Position numbers and translations under genes: made by a program. From Clostridia bacterium (GTDB lineage: Bacteria; Bacillota; Clostridia; Christensenellales; Aristaeellaceae): a stretch of DNA of 6,878 nucleotides. The stretch spans positions 1 through 6,878 of the forward strand of contig WRFT01000100.1 in the NCBI GenBank assembly GCA_009776385.1. Reading direction: 5' to 3'. Every line of letters starts with the position of its first letter. The first letter of the stretch is position 1. Shown here in pieces: positions 1 to 5,590 of the stretch. The notes below the pieces were generated by a model. The model saw nothing but the letters and a program-made list of their open reading frames with translations. It was not told the DNA's origin and made no database searches.

Positions 1-516
1 CGCCCATTACGCAATCATATAAATGTGCAGCGTACATACGCTTTAAATGACGAGGCGGGGCTGGTACTGTGCAGTTGGCCCAACGGCGGGCGGCCGGAGA
101 TACCGTTTGTATATAGCGACGAGGTGTGGTCCGGTGTTGAGTATCAGGTTGCGGCGCACTTGTTGTTTGAAGGATATGCCGACGAGGCGGTCCAGCTTGT
201 AAAAGCGGTGCGCGTTCGTCAGGACGGTTTCCGCCGTAACCCATGGAACGAGGTTGAATGCGGGAATCATTACGCCCGTTCAATGGCCAGTTGGGGGTTG
301 TTGATTGCGGCGTCGGGGTTTGCTTATGACTTAAGGCAGAATGCGATAGGTTTTAAGCCCAATGTATGCGCGGAGGCGTTCTGTTGTTTCTTCAGCACGG
401 GTAAGAGCTGGGGGAAATTAGAACAAACGATTGACGCGGATGGGCCGCGCCAATCGTTTGAAGTGCTTTGGGGCGAACAGAATGTGAAGCTAAAGGAACA
501 CCATTGCTTCAGGTAG
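1..516 (+). CDS. GH116 family beta-glycosidase, C-terminal fragment
   Basis: The reading frame is open to the first base of the window, so this is the 3' end of a longer gene; the GTG at 25 is internal, not a start. The fragment carries the conserved GH116 segment WNEVECGNHYARSMASW (about 244-294). Family GH116 (bacterial beta-glucosidase/beta-xylosidase and mammalian GBA2 glucosylceramidase) hydrolyses beta-linked glucose or xylose with retention. As I recall the Thermoanaerobacterium structure, a Glu and an Arg nine residues apart in this segment bind the sugar; here they are the Glu at 250-252 and the Arg at 277-279, both present. The catalytic nucleophile and acid/base lie upstream, outside the window, so activity cannot be judged. 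A final beta-rich part ends with a short charged tail. The family call is well supported; the substrate (glucoside, xyloside, other) is open. The gene ends directly against the opposing dehydrogenase gene. Confidence 0.85.
   Translation, partial: RPLRNHINVQRTYALNDEAGLVLCSWPNGGRPEIPFVYSDEVWSGVEYQVAAHLLFEGYADEAVQLVKAVRVRQDGFRRNPWNEVECGNHYARSMASWGLLIAASGFAYDLRQNAIGFKPNVCAEAFCCFFSTGKSWGKLEQTIDADGPRQSFEVLWGEQNVKLKEHHCFR
424..460 (-). terminator. hairpin inside GH116 coding end, possible terminator of the dehydrogenase transcript
   Basis: A perfect 10-base inverted repeat (CAAACGATTG at 424-433, CAATCGTTTG at 451-460) is extended inward, after one A/C mismatch, by five more pairs (435-439 with 445-449), leaving a 5-base loop. 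Read on the minus strand it lies about 57 bases past the dehydrogenase stop codon and is followed by TTCTAATTT, a moderately T-rich tail. This fits a rho-independent terminator for the dehydrogenase that overlaps the GH116 coding sequence. On the plus strand no T-tract follows, so it is not a good terminator for GH116. The structure is seen; the function is inferred. Confidence 0.5.
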
Positions 517-1509
517 TTATACCAGGTAAGGTTCTCCGTCGGCCATTTCCATGTTAATCAGTGCCTTAAGGTGGTGACCATACTTGGTTTCCATCTCCGT
601 CATAGCGCGGTCAAACTGGTTCATGGGATATACCATAGTAGGGATATTCTTAAAATTCCATGCGCCGCGGTCCAGCATCTCCACTGAATGGATGGCGCCC
701 GTTATAAGCAGATCGTTTTCACGCGGGTGGGTGTGATGCATGTCGATAGCCTTGACGCCAAGTAATTGCACATTGACTTCACGTTGAGGGCCGGTGTGAT
801 AAGCGCCGACGCATAACTGCCCGCACATCTTGGTCAGTTGAATGGCTAAATCCAGGGATTCATTGGTCTCCGCCCATTCCATGACGCATTCAAATCCCGC
901 TTCGATAGGGCAGTTTCCGTCGGAGTCCCGCACATACCGATTTAACGCTTCGTCCGGGGTTAGCGCCTCGTCGGCGCCGTAAGCCAATGCGTCACGGAGC
1001 GAGGATTCACGGATATCTACCGCTACCACATAACACCCGCGCAGCTTTAGCAGGCTGATGGCTCCGCAGCCCATGTAACCGCATCCCACGACGCACACCT
1101 TGGTGCCCGGCATGCTGCACTTGGCCTTGCTGACCGCGCTTAACAAGCACGCGAGCGGTTCGACTACCAAATCCTCGTCGCGGATTTGGTCGGGCAATTT
1201 AATGATAGTGCTTTGACGGACATTGGCTACAGCATATTCAACCATGCCGCCTGTACCGGGCATGTTGCTTCCCCATAGGCCGCTGACGCGGTCGCCTACA
1301 GTCAGGCCTTTGACATTTTTGCCGACCTCAACGATGATACCCATCGGTTCGTGACCGTACGCGCCCGCATGGTGCAACCAATCATAACGCTCTGAGTGAC
1401 ATACGCCGCAGTATTTCAATTTAATTTTTACGGAATCGTCATCCATAACAGGATTGGGAACCTCTTTAATGACGCTCTGTTTAGGGGCGATGGTCACGAC
1501 GGCTTTCAT
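517..1509 (-). CDS. zinc-dependent NAD(H) alcohol/polyol dehydrogenase (MDR family)
   Basis: A 330-residue medium-chain dehydrogenase, cytoplasmic, expected to oxidise a secondary alcohol of a sugar, polyol or related compound. Catalytic zinc ligands visible: Cys34 in CGVCHSE, His53-Glu54 in GHEPMG, and Glu117 in VVEPLA as in sorbitol dehydrogenases. The Rossmann fold starts near 138 with GCGYMG (142-147) and ends its second strand with Asp165 (VVAVD), which favours NAD over NADP. The four-cysteine structural zinc loop that normally follows GDRV is missing: the chain goes from GDRV (72-75) through a short Gly-rich stretch to EYAVA, which explains the slightly short length. Start chosen for GGGAGGA on the minus strand at 1517-1523, 7 bases before ATG. 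It diverges from the LacI-family gene and shares its control region. It could be a sorbitol-, threonine- or galactitol-type enzyme; the substrate is not readable. Confidence 0.93.
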   Translation of the reverse strand: MKAVVTIAPKQSVIKEVPNPVMDDDSVKIKLKYCGVCHSERYDWLHHAGAYGHEPMGIIVEVGKNVKGLTVGDRVSGLWGSNMPGTGGMVEYAVANVRQSTIIKLPDQIRDEDLVVEPLACLLSAVSKAKCSMPGTKVCVVGCGYMGCGAISLLKLRGCYVVAVDIRESSLRDALAYGADEALTPDEALNRYVRDSDGNCPIEAGFECVMEWAETNESLDLAIQLTKMCGQLCVGAYHTGPQREVNVQLLGVKAIDMHHTHPRENDLLITGAIHSVEMLDRGAWNFKNIPTMVYPMNQFDRAMTEMETKYGHHLKALINMEMADGEPYLV

Positions 1510-1573
1510 GTGATTGTCCTCCCAAACCTTGGTGGGGCCTCTTCAGCTCATACACCGATTCATTGCCGTTCGT

Positions 1574-1603
1574 ATTATAGTGGCTGATTCGCGTGGCTGT
1601 CAA
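1574..1603 (-). promoter_or_regulatory. promoter of the dehydrogenase gene
   Basis: Read on the minus strand: TTGACA (1603-1598), 18-base spacer, TATAAT (1579-1574). Both hexamers match the sigma-A/sigma-70 consensus exactly. Transcription would begin near 1567, giving a leader of about 58 bases before the ATG at 1509. A promoter this close to consensus is normally held down by a repressor; the divergent LacI-family protein is the obvious candidate. Confidence 0.8.
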
Positions 1604-1654
1604 GTGAAAAGTTTTATGGAAATGTGAAAAAAACTCATAAAATTGATGTGAAAA
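1604..1654. repeat. three GTGAAAA direct repeats with spaced A-tracts between divergent promoters
   Basis: GTGAAAA occurs at 1604-1610, 1624-1630 and 1648-1654 (spacings 20 and 24 bases); the last two share the longer ATGTGAAAA. The segment lies between the two -35 boxes. Runs of A are centred near 1608, 1630, 1640 and 1652, about one or two helical turns apart, so the DNA may be intrinsically bent and may act as an UP element. The repeats could be regulator binding sites, but LacI-family operators are usually palindromes with a central CG, which these are not. Confidence 0.5.
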
Positions 1655-1663
1655 CCCTTGTTA

Positions 1664-1692
1664 TTGACACATTTACAACACCATGCTAAGAT
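1664..1692 (+). promoter_or_regulatory. promoter of the LacI-family gene and downstream operon
   Basis: TTGACA at 1664-1669, a 17-base spacer, and TAAGAT at 1687-1692, preceded by TG at 1684-1685 (extended -10). Upstream is A-rich DNA like an UP element. The start of transcription would be near 1699, leaving a leader of roughly 48 bases before the ATG at 1747. As no other promoter of this quality or terminator is visible downstream, this one probably drives the whole plus-strand gene set. Confidence 0.78.
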
Positions 1693-1704
1693 GCAGGCAT
1701 GTGT
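1678..1704. promoter_or_regulatory. imperfect inverted repeat enclosing the -10 box, possible operator
   Basis: ACACCATGC (1678-1686) and GCATGTGT (1697-1704) are inverted copies apart from one extra C in the left arm. They flank the -10 hexamer at 1687-1692, a good position for a repressor to block the LacI-gene promoter. The 10-base gap between arms is unlike a classic LacI-family operator, so the assignment to that regulator is tentative. Confidence 0.35.
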
Positions 1705-1746
1705 AGAATCAACAGTTCACGCTAAGTACGGCTGCGGGGAGATAAA

Positions 1747-2772
1747 ATGAGCAAGGTGACACTGCAAGATATCGCACGGACATGCGGCGTATCAACGGCA
1801 ACGGTGCTCCGTGTGGTACGCAATAACGGATATGTATCCGCGCTGAAGCGGCAACGCATCGAGCAGGCAATCGCACGCTTGGGGTATGTGCCTAAACAAA
1901 CCAACCGTACGGCCATCCTGCCCAATGCCAAAATTATTGCACATTTCTTGCACGAAAACGCGCACCCGCTCTTCGGCCGTTTGTCCGATGGTATCGGCAG
2001 ATATGCTATGGAAAACGGTTACTCTATTATCACGCAGCATGTAGACGCCCATTTTTCGGCCGTACAAATCACGCGAATAATAGACAATTTGCGTGCTTAC
2101 AACATAAGCGGCGTTATCTTTAATTCACTGGCCGATACCATCGATTTTATGCCAATACGCCGCTATTTACAAACATTACCGTTTCCTGTAGTGATGATAG
2201 AGCGCGTAGCAGATATCTTTCATATCAGCAAGGTACTTATCAACGCTCAGGAAGGTCTTTTTCTGGCTGTGCAGCATTTGGTTGCCCGCGGGCACCGCCG
2301 CATTGCTTTTTTTAATCAGGGCGAGGACAATCCTGTGGAGCGCAGCCGTATCGATGGTTTCTTACGCGCGGCCGACGCTTACAACTTAGGAAACGATGCT
2401 GTTTTGGTTTCGACGGACAGTTACAGCTTTGACGAGGGGTATACCGCTCTTCAAAGGCATCTTACCATTCATCCGTGGCCAACAGCCATTGTCGCCAGTG
2501 ACAGCCTGTTGGTGGGCATGTCGCAGTATTTATATGAAAACAATATTCATGTGCCGCGCGACATGTCGTTAGTCGGCATTGACGATACCTTTGCCAAAGT
2601 GCTCTCACCTAAACTGTCAAGTATTGCTTTCCCGGAAAAAGAGATGTGCGAGATGGCCGTTAAACTAATTTTGGAGCAAAGCGGCAAACGGGAAGGCACC
2701 AGCGCCAAGCAAATCCTTTTATCTCCTTATCTGGTGCAGCGTCAGTCGGTGGCTGCTCCGCGAACCAAATAG
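1747..2772 (+). CDS. LacI-family transcriptional regulator
   Basis: A 341-residue protein of typical LacI/GalR length. Residues 4-49 form the N-terminal helix-turn-helix (VTLQDIARTCGVSTATVLRVV, in two parts around Gly14), followed by a periplasmic-binding-protein-like effector domain from about 61 to 340. Effector-domain landmarks include RGHRRIAFF (181-189), ERSRIDGF (198-205), ASDSLLVG (250-257) and LVGIDDT (275-281). It probably represses or activates the divergent dehydrogenase and its own operon in response to a sugar or sugar derivative. Oddities: the recognition helix has Leu21 where the family usually has Ser (TVSRV becomes TVLRV), and the hinge that normally reads like ARSL is QTNRTAIL, with Ala56 near the place of the minor-groove leucine. 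Start: ATG with GGGGAG at 1736-1741. The effector cannot be predicted from the sequence alone. Confidence 0.95.
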   Translation: MSKVTLQDIARTCGVSTATVLRVVRNNGYVSALKRQRIEQAIARLGYVPKQTNRTAILPNAKIIAHFLHENAHPLFGRLSDGIGRYAMENGYSIITQHVDAHFSAVQITRIIDNLRAYNISGVIFNSLADTIDFMPIRRYLQTLPFPVVMIERVADIFHISKVLINAQEGLFLAVQHLVARGHRRIAFFNQGEDNPVERSRIDGFLRAADAYNLGNDAVLVSTDSYSFDEGYTALQRHLTIHPWPTAIVASDSLLVGMSQYLYENNIHVPRDMSLVGIDDTFAKVLSPKLSSIAFPEKEMCEMAVKLILEQSGKREGTSAKQILLSPYLVQRQSVAAPRTK

Positions 2773-2834
2773 TGTGAATAAAGCATCCGAAGGTAAAGGC
2801 GAATACCCGGATTACCTGTGAATGGAGTGATAGC

Positions 2835-3743
2835 ATGGGTGTACGGTTGGGTATGGATGTGGGCGGTACAAAGGTAAACATCGGTTTGTTTAAAGAAGAC
2901 GGGCATTTGCTCTATAAAGAAAGGTATCCGGTTCAAAGGGGTGCAGGCGCCGGAGAGTTCATGCAACTGCTTGCTGCGCGTGCGGACGAGTTGCTGCTAA
3001 GCAATGGTTTGACCCGCGCGGATGTGGTCAGCATCGGGATAGGCGTTCCGGGAACGACGGACGGGCATGTGGTGCTAAATGCGCCCAACTTACATTGGAT
3101 AAATGAACCTTGCGCCGAATATTTTACGTTGGCATTCGGAAAAGCGCCTATACTCGCCCAGGACACACGAGCCGCTGCCTTAGGTGAATACAGGTTGGGC
3201 GCGGGGCAGGGTAAGCGCGTCTTAATTTGTGTTACACTGGGCACGGGTATCGGCAGCGGCATTATAATAGATGGACATATTTTCAACGGCGGCATGGGTA
3301 CAGCCGGCGAGGTCGGGCACATCCCGGTGGTATCGGATGGGCGAATCTGTAATTGCGGCCGCCGCGGCTGCATGGAAGCCTATGCCTCGGGCACCGGAAT
3401 TTTTCTGTCAGCCAAGGAAGATCCGTATTTACATCATCGGATTGACAGCGCACACGATGTGTTTATGCTTGCACAGAAAAATGACCCTATTGCACGAAAA
3501 ATAATCGCCGAAGCCGTTGCGTACTGCGGTCGGGCGTTATGCGCGGTAATCAACACGCTCTCGCCGGACGCGCTTATATTCAGCGGCGGTATGTCCGCGC
3601 AAATGGGGCTTTATATCGCACCCCTTATAGCTCACATAAGGGCTAGCGCTTACGCACTGGCGGTAGGGGAGGCGTTAAAAATCGATGTTTCGCCATTGGG
3701 AGAGGATGCCCCGATGATTGGCGCGGCTATGCTTGGTGTGTAG
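2835..3743 (+). CDS. ROK family sugar kinase (glucokinase-like)
   Basis: A 302-residue cytoplasmic ATP-dependent hexose or amino-hexose kinase. Seen: the phosphate-binding loop DVGGTK (8-13), the second ATP motif GTGIGSG (136-142), GEVGH (158-162), and the ROK zinc site made by His162 with Cys172, Cys174 and Cys179 in CNCGRRGC, followed by the sugar-binding Glu181. There is no N-terminal DNA-binding domain, so it is a kinase and not an NagC-type repressor. The catalytic Asp110 is present, but its surroundings read AQDTRAAALGE where most glucokinases read ENDANAAALGE; Gln109 replaces the Asn that usually touches the sugar, so the substrate may not be plain glucose. It starts 62 bases after the LacI-family gene, with GGAG at 2824-2827, and probably shares its transcript. 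Confidence 0.93.
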   Translation: MGVRLGMDVGGTKVNIGLFKEDGHLLYKERYPVQRGAGAGEFMQLLAARADELLLSNGLTRADVVSIGIGVPGTTDGHVVLNAPNLHWINEPCAEYFTLAFGKAPILAQDTRAAALGEYRLGAGQGKRVLICVTLGTGIGSGIIIDGHIFNGGMGTAGEVGHIPVVSDGRICNCGRRGCMEAYASGTGIFLSAKEDPYLHHRIDSAHDVFMLAQKNDPIARKIIAEAVAYCGRALCAVINTLSPDALIFSGGMSAQMGLYIAPLIAHIRASAYALAVGEALKIDVSPLGEDAPMIGAAMLGV

Positions 3744-3764
3744 AAAGGAAGATCGGTGTGTAAA

Positions 3765-3809
3765 ATGGTGTACCGCCGCATCGGCAGAACAGGCATTGAC
3801 GTTCGATAA
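3765..3809 (+). pseudogene. remnant of an aldo/keto reductase gene start
   Basis: An ATG at 3765 opens a 14-codon frame, MVYRRIGRTGIDVR, ended by TAA at 3807-3809. It matches the N-terminus common to many bacterial aldo/keto reductases (roughly M-x-Y-R-x-L-G-R-T-G-L-x-V-S) in almost every position, including the YR..GRTG core of the first beta hairpin. AAAGGAAG at 3744-3751, directly behind the ROK stop, would serve as its ribosome binding site. After the Val codon the similarity stops and the sequence passes into the leader of the isomerase gene. The simplest reading is that a complete reductase gene once stood here and was deleted, leaving its first 40 or so bases. A translated leader peptide or chance similarity are the alternatives. 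Confidence 0.6.
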
Positions 3810-3819
3810 CAGAACGGAG
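3808..3819 (+). repeat. AACAGAACGGAG leader copy before the isomerase gene
   Basis: This 12-base stretch contains the ribosome binding site of the isomerase gene and fixes its start: GGAGA at 3816-3820 lies 8 bases before ATG at 3829. The same 12 bases occur before the thiolase gene at 5568-5579. Confidence 0.6.
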
Positions 3820-3828
3820 AGTACGCGT

Positions 3829-4611
3829 ATGCAATTCGGCTGTGTCATCGTACCGGAAGATTACGCGTTAATCGAGGCGGCCGGGTACGATTATGTGGAG
3901 TTATCAAACCGCGCGGTATGTGCCATGTCTCCTAATGAGTTTACCTCATTACGGCGTATCGTCTCTCAGGGCGCACTGCCTTGCCTGGGCTTAAACGCGT
4001 ACTGCCCGCCGGAGATTCGCATCGCGGGTCCGGGGTTTATGTTAAATCGAGCGCGGGAATGGGCGTTGCGCAGCGCGGAACGCGCGGCGGAGTTGGGTGT
4101 GCGTGTGGTGGGAGTTGGCTCCCCGCTTTCACGGGTTTTACCCGATGGGTTTCCCATTGCACAGGCGTGGGCACAGGCAGCGGAGTTTTTTGCGGCGACG
4201 GGGGAAGTGTTTGCCCGGACGGGCATTCGTGTGTGTGTGGAAGCCTTGGGCCCGTGCTACTGTAACTTTATAAACCGTCTGGAGGAAGCGGCGAAACTGG
4301 TACGCATGGTGGACGCGTACAATGTATGCTTGGTGGTGGATTTTTATAACATGGAGCATAATAACCAAGCGGATATCCCGCTGACGCCTTTTGCGTCGGA
4401 CATTACCCACGCCCATATATCAGACGATGCCGGGGCTCCGCAAATGCGTTGGTTTATACGGCACAACAAACGGGAACTGCATACATTGCGTTTACGTAGG
4501 TTGTATGAGACCGGTTATCGTGGTATGGTGTCGGTGGAGATAGATCTGCGTGTGGACCCTGCGGAAGCCGCCGCGTCGTTGAAAATGCTGCGGGATTCCG
4601 TAATGATATAA
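3829..4611 (+). CDS. TIM-barrel sugar (phosphate) isomerase/epimerase
   Basis: A 260-residue protein of the xylose isomerase-like/AP endonuclease 2 superfamily (relatives include IolE, IolI, hydroxypyruvate isomerase and ketose 3-epimerases). Probable metal ligands at strand ends are Glu138 (VCVEALG), Asp171 (LVVDFYN), His196 (HAHISD) and Glu237 (VSVEIDL); the 33-residue gap from Glu138 to Asp171 matches D-tagatose 3-epimerase. In that enzyme the Asp is followed three residues later by a substrate-binding His (DxxH); here it is Asn174. The start at 3829 is chosen for its ribosome binding site and because the family-like sequence begins there; the frame is open back to 3718, overlapping the ROK gene, but that extension looks noncoding. 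The likely role is epimerisation or isomerisation of the sugar handled by the neighbouring kinase or dehydrogenase. The exact reaction is not readable. Confidence 0.85.
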   Translation: MQFGCVIVPEDYALIEAAGYDYVELSNRAVCAMSPNEFTSLRRIVSQGALPCLGLNAYCPPEIRIAGPGFMLNRAREWALRSAERAAELGVRVVGVGSPLSRVLPDGFPIAQAWAQAAEFFAATGEVFARTGIRVCVEALGPCYCNFINRLEEAAKLVRMVDAYNVCLVVDFYNMEHNNQADIPLTPFASDITHAHISDDAGAPQMRWFIRHNKRELHTLRLRRLYETGYRGMVSVEIDLRVDPAEAAASLKMLRDSVMI

Positions 4612-4628
4612 TTAAAGGAGGCTTTATT

Positions 4629-5564
4629 ATGAGTAAGGCGCAAAGAAAAGTGGTTGTTTCTGCGGCAGTTACCGGCGGCGTGCATGTACCCTCCATGTCC
4701 AAGTACTTACCCAAGACACCGGATCAGATCATCGAGGATGCCGTTGGCGCAGCCAAGGCGGGAGCGGCTATCGTGCACATCCATGCGCGTAAAGAGGACG
4801 GCTGCCCTACCGCGGATTACGATACATTCGAGCGGATTCTTTCCGGCATCAAGGCACGCAGCGATGTGGTAATCGGCATCACTACCGGAGGCGCGCAAGG
4901 CATGACGGTGGAGGAACGCTTTGCTGTGATACCGCGTTTTAGCCCGGAGATTGCCTCCGCCAACGGCGGTTCCATTAATTTCTGCCTCACCCGTATGCTG
5001 GATGGCATTCAAGCTCATGAATACGAGTGGGAGAAACCGTTTATAGAGCGCACGTATGACAACGTGTTTAAAAACACATTCCATGATATTGAATACTGCA
5101 TCAACATGATGAATCATTGCGATACCCTGCCCGAATATGAGTTGTTTGATTATGGCCAGATTGCCAACCTGGCGTACTTTGTAAGCAAGGGTATTGTACG
5201 CAAGCCGATCTATCTGCAGTTTGTACCCGGTATCATGGGGGGTATGCCCATCAGCAACGAGGGGATGATGTTCATCATCGAGCAGGCAAAAAAACTGTTA
5301 GGATCCGATATACAATACAGTACCGTGGCGCCCGGCCGCCGAATGTTCCGCCTGGCCACCATGATGGCGCTGCAGGGCGGCAATGTACGCGTAGGCATGG
5401 AAGACGGCTTGTACATTAAACCCAATGGCACCCTCGCCCATAGCAGCGGCCAGCAGGTGGAGAAGATTGTACATATCCTGGAAGCGCTGGACTTTGAGAT
5501 TGCCAAGCCTGATGACGCGCGGGAACAACTGCATCTCAAGGGCAAGGACAAGGTTCATTTTTAG
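4629..5564 (+). CDS. beta-keto acid cleavage enzyme (BKACE/Kce family, formerly DUF849)
   Basis: A 311-residue zinc TIM-barrel enzyme. The founding member Kce of lysine fermentation converts 3-keto-5-aminohexanoate plus acetyl-CoA to acetoacetate plus 3-aminobutyryl-CoA; other groups act on other beta-keto acids. Visible active-site residues: zinc ligands His50 and His52 in VHIHAR and Glu258 in RVGMED, with Arg254 and Asp259 at the spacing of Kce Arg226-Glu230-Asp231; Glu171 in PEYELFDYG probably matches Kce Glu143; ITTGG is at 84-88. As I recall, Kce uses Glu14 to bind the substrate amino group; by position the residue here is Val18, so the natural substrate is probably not an amino acid of the lysine pathway. 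The gene lies 17 bases after the isomerase gene with a near-perfect AAAGGAGG (4614-4621) seven bases before ATG, suggesting high expression. Family certain, substrate unknown. Confidence 0.92.
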   Translation: MSKAQRKVVVSAAVTGGVHVPSMSKYLPKTPDQIIEDAVGAAKAGAAIVHIHARKEDGCPTADYDTFERILSGIKARSDVVIGITTGGAQGMTVEERFAVIPRFSPEIASANGGSINFCLTRMLDGIQAHEYEWEKPFIERTYDNVFKNTFHDIEYCINMMNHCDTLPEYELFDYGQIANLAYFVSKGIVRKPIYLQFVPGIMGGMPISNEGMMFIIEQAKKLLGSDIQYSTVAPGRRMFRLATMMALQGGNVRVGMEDGLYIKPNGTLAHSSGQQVEKIVHILEALDFEIAKPDDAREQLHLKGKDKVHF

Positions 5565-5567
5565 ACA

Positions 5568-5579
5568 AACAGAACGGAG
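5568..5579 (+). repeat. AACAGAACGGAG leader copy before the thiolase gene
   Basis: Second copy of the 12-base leader seen before the isomerase gene (3808-3819). It carries GGAGG at 5576-5580, the ribosome binding site for the ATG at 5591, at a slightly long spacing of 10 bases. Confidence 0.6.
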
Positions 5580-5590
5580 GAACATACCCT

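Noticed and set aside
25..516. Treating the GTG at 25 as the start of a complete 163-residue protein
   Set aside because: The frame is open upstream to base 1 and the content is the C-terminal part of a much longer GH116 enzyme.
1649..1663. CcpA cre-like site (TGAAAACCCTTGTT)
   Set aside because: Only the left half resembles the cre consensus; the central CG and the right half do not match.
2791..2817. Inverted repeat AGGTAA/TTACCT between the LacI-family and kinase genes
   Set aside because: Six-base arms with a 15-base gap are within chance expectation and no T-tract follows, so neither terminator nor operator is supported.
2933..3373. 146-codon open frame on the minus strand within the ROK gene
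   Set aside because: Proline- and serine-rich composition without recognisable motif, lying wholly opposite a well-supported gene; a shadow of its codon pattern.
3718..3828. N-terminal extension of the isomerase frame back to an ATG at 3718 inside the kinase gene
   Set aside because: The extra 37 residues are Cys- and Arg-rich, unlike the family, and the ATG at 3829 has a proper ribosome binding site and starts the recognisable sequence.
4707..5117. 136-codon open frame on the minus strand within the BKACE gene
   Set aside because: No family resemblance and no convincing ribosome binding site; the plus strand gene has all active-site residues.
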